From a virus, in IMG/VR virus record IMGVR_UViG_3300043823_000427, positions 1 to 31,514 of that record: a DNA stretch of 31,514 nt. The stretch is one strand, 5' to 3'. A model generated the notes under the pieces. It did not search any database. It was given only the letters and a program-made list of their open reading frames with translations, and was not told where the DNA came from. The translations under genes were made by a program, and so were the position numbers. Of this stretch, positions 28,359 to 31,514 are shown piece after piece; position 1 is the stretch's first letter; each line of letters starts with the position of its first letter.

Positions 28359-29054
28359 CTAGTTAGATGCGATCTCTTTAGCGATTTCAGCCAACTGAGC
28401 CTTTGTGGACATGTGGAGAGCTTCCGGTCCTAGAGGTTTGATTGACTTAATCAGTTCAGCGCATGCGATAGGGTCTAGTTGCCATTCCTCAGCAAGATCT
28501 CGTTCCTTTACAGGTACGATTGAATAGGTAGTCTTTTGACCTGAACCAGACTTACTTACTGCCCAGTAAAGATCTGAACGGTTAAGTGGGCCAGTCTTTG
28601 CGTTAGACGCAAGCTTTTCAAGTTGACCACATAGACGAACGCCTACAACCATAAGTTGTACTTGTGGCTCTTCATCTGAGAGATTTAGCACAGTAAATGC
28701 AAACTTTTGATCAGGCTTGCTACCTACTGCAATTAGTGGATCATCTTCACCAATACTGATGAAAGACTTCTTACCAGGGCGATTAATCCAATGTTGCATA
28801 AATGTCATTGGTTCATCAGAAATAAATTTAATTAGTTGCACATCTTCGTCAAAACGAAAATCTGTTGTGAACTCTTTATTTGGCTTAGACACAGCCTTTC
28901 GTGCTGCTGCCCAACCAGTTTGAATTACAGAAGAGCGATCAGGAACTTCATCCTCATTCTCTTCTTCATATAGTTCTACATCTTCTTCAATAACAGGAGA
29001 TGAGTACTTGTTTACATTTGGTACATCGGACTTGATTTTAAGTGAGGCGCTCAT
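28359..29054 (-). CDS. Putative single-stranded DNA-binding protein
   Basis: 231 residues. A charged acidic segment near the N-terminus (EEDVELYEEENEDEV) precedes a beta-rich body with TTDFRFDEDVQLIKFISDEP, RPGKKSFISIGEDDPLI and LNLSDEEPQVQLMVVGV, and a helical end with KAQLAEIAKEIASN. The position directly upstream of the polymerase and the strand pattern resemble SSB-type proteins of actinophages, though without an identifiable OB motif. Start ATG has GAAAGGAG upstream. An alternative is a polymerase accessory factor. Assigned mainly by context. Confidence 0.5.
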   Translation of the reverse strand: MSASLKIKSDVPNVNKYSSPVIEEDVELYEEENEDEVPDRSSVIQTGWAAARKAVSKPNKEFTTDFRFDEDVQLIKFISDEPMTFMQHWINRPGKKSFISIGEDDPLIAVGSKPDQKFAFTVLNLSDEEPQVQLMVVGVRLCGQLEKLASNAKTGPLNRSDLYWAVSKSGSGQKTTYSIVPVKERDLAEEWQLDPIACAELIKSIKPLGPEALHMSTKAQLAEIAKEIASN

Positions 29055-29069
29055 GGCGCTCCTTTCGGT

Positions 29070-29098
29070 AGTTGGATCATATCTAGGACGGTTGTCCT
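29070..29098 (-). promoter_or_regulatory. Leader of the SSB-like gene: hairpin and TGATCCAACT box
   Basis: AGGAC/GTCCT (29098-29094 and 29089-29085) form a small hairpin, followed by TGATCCAACT (29079-29070) and then GAAAGGAG before the ATG at 29054. The same ten bases occur in the polymerase leader in the same order (hairpin, box, Shine-Dalgarno), which suggests common control of the two genes, perhaps by a protein binding the RNA. Confidence 0.4.
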
Positions 29099-29110
29099 TG
29101 CGATAGGTAG

Positions 29111-29578
29111 TTAAGCGGTTTCTTGATCATGAATTCGTTTCCAAGCTTCTGCCAATTCAATTGACAAATCTGGAAATCTATTCCAATCAACTCTCGGAGT
29201 CCCGATAAGACTTCGAGCTTGGAAAGCAAGTATAGTTGCTTCAATCATTGACTTAGAGTACATACGCCAACCTGGCTTCTTTACTCCATCAACAATCATA
29301 GACTTAAGGCGATAGGGTGCACGTGGTATATAACCTTTTCTTTCCCAAAGCCTTACAGTAACTATTGGTCTTCCTAGTGCTTGGCATAATGCACTTACAC
29401 TATAAAGTTCTACCGTCTTGCCATTCGGTAGAGTTTTTACCTGTGGATTTGCATCCCAGGATCCTGTTATGGCTGGTTTCTTCGGTGCCACTCCCGGTTC
29501 TAATGGACGACGTTTCCTTTTTGATCCTGGATAATATTCATCCAAGTCTGCAAGGAACTTGTCAACATCATCCTCCAT
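29111..29578 (-). CDS. MerR-like HTH protein
   Basis: 155 residues. A basic, Pro-rich N-terminus (GSKRKRRPLEPG) precedes a MerR-type module: YSVSALCQALGRPIVTVRLW, ERKGYIPRAPYRLKS and GWRMYSKSMIEATILAF, i.e. helix-turn-helix with wing. The C-terminal effector part of classical MerR is absent. DNA binding is likely. It lies between an unknown gene and the SSB-like gene, so it may regulate or assist replication. Phage proteins of this kind are also annotated as excise or terminase-like; here context favours a regulator. Confidence 0.68.
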   Translation of the reverse strand: MEDDVDKFLADLDEYYPGSKRKRRPLEPGVAPKKPAITGSWDANPQVKTLPNGKTVELYSVSALCQALGRPIVTVRLWERKGYIPRAPYRLKSMIVDGVKKPGWRMYSKSMIEATILAFQARSLIGTPRVDWNRFPDLSIELAEAWKRIHDQETA

Positions 29579-29579
29579 A

Positions 29580-30017
29580 TTATTCCTCTACAATATAAAA
29601 TGCATATGAAACTGATTTAGGAAACATCTCATCGATGCAATCTTCTGTAAGTTTGCCTTCATAGTAGGCAGCCATAATTGCACCCTCATCTACAACTGGA
29701 ACCATAGTTACACAGTCATCATAGATGCCTTTGGCTTTTAGAATACGATCAGCTGCATCTTGATCTAAAGACTGTACTACACGACGTTGACGCTTAAGTG
29801 CAGTTACTCCAGCAACCGTTTCCGGTAAAGAATAAATTAAATGGCCTTTTTCATCAGGCTCACCATCTGTATCTACAAGATCAGATAGTTCTGCCTTGAT
29901 TTTATTATTAGCTTTTGTAAGATCGTCAATACGACGCTTTGCAGTAATATAGTCCGCAACCTTAGCAAGCAATGGGTTTACAGGTTTTGGATCCTCGTTT
30001 TTAATAACCTTTGGCAT
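29580..30017 (-). CDS. Hypothetical helical/beta protein
   Basis: 145 residues. Helices RIDDLTKANNKIKAELSDLV in the first half (coiled-coil-like), then strands HLIYSLPETVAGV, a basic patch LKRQRRVVQS and a C-terminal domain with YYEGKLTEDCIDEMF. Proteins of similar layout occur in actinophages near replication genes, without assigned function. The promoter at 30038 begins 25 bases upstream and there is a GGAGGGG near the ATG. It is the first gene of the replication unit driven by that promoter. Confidence 0.7.
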   Translation of the reverse strand: MPKVIKNEDPKPVNPLLAKVADYITAKRRIDDLTKANNKIKAELSDLVDTDGEPDEKGHLIYSLPETVAGVTALKRQRRVVQSLDQDAADRILKAKGIYDDCVTMVPVVDEGAIMAAYYEGKLTEDCIDEMFPKSVSYAFYIVEE

Positions 30018-30037
30018 GAATTTCCCCTCCTGCCTAT

Positions 30038-30066
30038 AGTATAGCCAGTTATTCTAGGGATTGCAA
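30038..30066 (-). promoter_or_regulatory. Leftward promoter of the replication unit
   Basis: TTGCAA (30066-30061), a 17-bp spacer and TATACT (30043-30038), followed by ATAGGCAGGAGGGG. It overlaps the 3' end of the ribbon-helix-helix gene and drives the genes from 30017 leftward, including SSB-like and polymerase genes. The -10 and start region agree closely with the sites at 5040, 16473 and 20687. Confidence 0.68.
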
Positions 30067-30210
30067 ATCGGTGTCAATATAGGCTTTAAGTGCCTCAATA
30101 ATGACATCCGTAACAGTACGCTTATCATCAGCCGCCTTAATTTTGACAGCAGACCATAGCTCATCTGATACCCGGATGGTGCGGGTTGGGGTCTTAGGTG
30201 CGTTTGGCAT
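30049..30210 (-). CDS. Ribbon-helix-helix DNA-binding protein
   Basis: 53 residues: MPNAPKTPTRTIRVSDELWS, then AVKIKAADDKRTVTDVIIEA and LKAYIDTDLQSLE. The strand RTIRVSDELW followed by two helices is the Arc/CopG ribbon-helix-helix pattern, with the Arg/Ile residues facing DNA. It has no clear Shine-Dalgarno sequence and starts 12 bases after the helicase stop. The promoter at 30038 sits in its own 3' end, so it might regulate that promoter. Repressor function is inferred. Confidence 0.72.
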   Translation of the reverse strand: MPNAPKTPTRTIRVSDELWSAVKIKAADDKRTVTDVIIEALKAYIDTDLQSLE

Positions 30211-30222
30211 AGTAAGAATAGT

Positions 30223-31514
30223 TTAGACCGAAATTGTCTCTAAGAAAGCCCTAAGTGTCCCAACTGTTAAATTAACTCCACCTAGCTCATTAATACCCTC
30301 ACCATCGATAATTGCATTGGCCACTGAAGTTTTCTGAACCAACATGGCATGTTGTCGTTCTTCGATAGATCCTTCCATTAAGAAGTCTTGAATAACGATC
30401 GAAGGCCACGTACTAGACGCCCTCCTAATGCGACCATTCCTTTGTATAGCCAAGCCAGCATTCCAAGGAAGATCATAATTAATAAGGAGATTAGCTTGAG
30501 GGAGATCAACACCGTAACCTCCAGCGTCAGAAGAAACAAGAGCCCTGCAATTCGGATCGTTTTGAAAAGCTTGTTTTGATTTCTCTTTTGTTTTTGCATC
30601 CATAGCTCCTGTGTATCCTACAGACATATAGCCTATTAGTTCATTTCTAATAAGACCAACCATATGTACATAGCTTGTGAAAATAACTACTTTGTTTGCT
30701 GGATCTTGGTCTAAAAAGTTTGTTACATATTCTTTTAGTGCAGATATCTTTGGCTGTTTATTTAATTTATCTAATAGTCCGGCGTCTGCTAGATCACCTA
30801 CATACTTAGAACTATGTTTAGACTCATGTATCAATTCTGGGTGATCGCATAACATTCTAAGAGCAGTAAGCTTAGACATTACTTTGCCTTTAAGAGCATC
30901 CATAGTGCTGTCAGAACCTACACCCTCATAATGAGAGAACAGGTCGAAAGATGAGCCAAAAGAATCTACCGCTTCATCTAAGTCTGCTAGAAGTTCTTTG
31001 GCAATATGCTTATAGAGTTTAGCTCCAGCATGATCAAATTCTACAAGAATAGGTTCTGCAAATATAGTATCTGGTAGGTATGGAGCAACGTCTGCATCCT
31101 GTTGGCGTTTACGTACTGACGCAGATGCCATAGTTTTACTTAATGTAGGAAGGTTACGGTAGCGCTCTACACCACCAAATTGATTGCGAACAATAAAGGT
31201 TTTATCAAATAGATCAAAACGTCCTAATACATTTTTGTCTACAAATTGCATTATAGAGTATAATTCTTCTGGCTTACCATTCTCAATAGGTGTGCCGGTA
31301 AGAGCAAATTTTATAGGACTCTTTAAATCTTTTACATGCTTTGATCTTTTAGATCTGAATGACTTAATAGCTGTTGCTTCGTCACATACGATGAATCCTC
31401 TTGCGAGTTTTGATACGTGTGCCCAGTCATTAACAACCTGCTCGTAGTTAAGAATGACATAATCGACGAGTGAGTGTCCCCAGTCAAAGGCTTCTTCATA
31501 TTGCTTTTCTCTTT
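30223..31514 (-). CDS. SNF2-family helicase (partial, start outside window)
   Basis: The open frame runs from the right edge of the window to a TAA at 30223-30225, giving 429 residues. Motif II (VCDEATAIKS), motif III (FALTGTPIENGKPEELYSIM), motif IV-like VIFTSYVHMVGLI, motif V (SSDAGGYGVDLPQANLLINYD) and motif VI (QRNGRIRRA) of SNF2/Rad54-type ATPases are all seen. The missing part is motif I and earlier. The ATPase moves along duplex DNA; in phages it is usually part of replication or recombination. An internal ATG at 31251 is not a start because the frame continues upstream with conserved motifs. Confidence 0.88.
   Translation of the reverse strand, partial: REKQYEEAFDWGHSLVDYVILNYEQVVNDWAHVSKLARGFIVCDEATAIKSFRSKRSKHVKDLKSPIKFALTGTPIENGKPEELYSIMQFVDKNVLGRFDLFDKTFIVRNQFGGVERYRNLPTLSKTMASASVRKRQQDADVAPYLPDTIFAEPILVEFDHAGAKLYKHIAKELLADLDEAVDSFGSSFDLFSHYEGVGSDSTMDALKGKVMSKLTALRMLCDHPELIHESKHSSKYVGDLADAGLLDKLNKQPKISALKEYVTNFLDQDPANKVVIFTSYVHMVGLIRNELIGYMSVGYTGAMDAKTKEKSKQAFQNDPNCRALVSSDAGGYGVDLPQANLLINYDLPWNAGLAIQRNGRIRRASSTWPSIVIQDFLMEGSIEERQHAMLVQKTSVANAIIDGEGINELGGVNLTVGTLRAFLETISV

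Overview
The window reads as part of the genome of a tailed phage of a low-GC actinobacterium, probably a freshwater or marine lineage rather than a high-GC streptomycete or mycobacterium. The base composition is AT-rich. The families are nonetheless strongly actinobacterial or actinophage: a WhiB-like regulator, a DUF4192-like protein, an MSMEG_6728-type pyrimidine-dimer glycosylase, a SpoVS-like protein, a B12-dependent (class II) ribonucleotide reductase, a RecA, a Cas4-like exonuclease, a family A DNA polymerase and a CHAP endolysin. Genes are packed tightly, with stop/start overlaps (TAATG, ATGA, GTGA) at most junctions. No terminase, portal, capsid or tail gene is recognisable, so the morphogenesis region lies elsewhere.

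Layout. (1) Bases 1-6180 are transcribed rightward. After the tail of one gene comes a segment closed by a 15-bp helix (99-265). It is followed by a small acidic protein, a MoxR/CobS-like AAA+ ATPase and its VWA/CobT-like partner with an HExxH motif. Then come small proteins, a UV-damage glycosylase and a DUF4192 domain. A second rightward unit starts at a promoter near 5040 and holds six small genes, including a HicA-like protein and a 44-residue zinc ribbon. (2) A strong 14-bp hairpin at 6192-6223 separates the converging units. (3) Everything from 6254 to the end is transcribed leftward. In transcription order (right to left) it starts with an SNF2 helicase (cut by the window edge) and a ribbon-helix-helix protein. 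Next is the replication/recombination block: MerR-like protein, putative ssDNA-binding protein, DNA polymerase, RecA, two PD-(D/E)XK resolvase-like nucleases, WhiB and a Cas4-like exonuclease. These are followed by FmdB-like and SpoVS-like proteins, a metallophosphoesterase with a small HTH-like partner, a lysis block (membrane proteins, permuted NlpC/P60, HNH, CHAP endolysin, two holin candidates), a long run of unknown small genes, a nucleotidyltransferase, a HAD-like protein, a transglycosylase-like protein, the ribonucleotide reductase and finally a 48-residue hyperacidic protein.

How it may work together. Polymerase, SSB candidate, RecA, helicase and nucleases form a self-sufficient replication and recombination set, and the reductase supplies deoxynucleotides. 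The reductase needs adenosylcobalamin, and the CobS/CobT-like pair on the left could be connected with cobalt insertion, although a generic MoxR-VWA remodelling role is equally possible. Five promoter-like sites with exactly 17-bp spacers and a related -10/start sequence (TATACTATAGGCAG and variants) suggest a shared promoter class. Two are followed at once by a hairpin and T-rich tract.

Most worth checking: the helix-closed element at 99-265; the polymerase leader whose hairpin loop copies the 3' end of 16S rRNA; the polymerase Leu at the position of E. coli Phe762; the WhiB with a stretched cysteine spacing; the transglycosylase-like/Cys-rich fusion; and the CobS/CobT-like plus B12-reductase combination.
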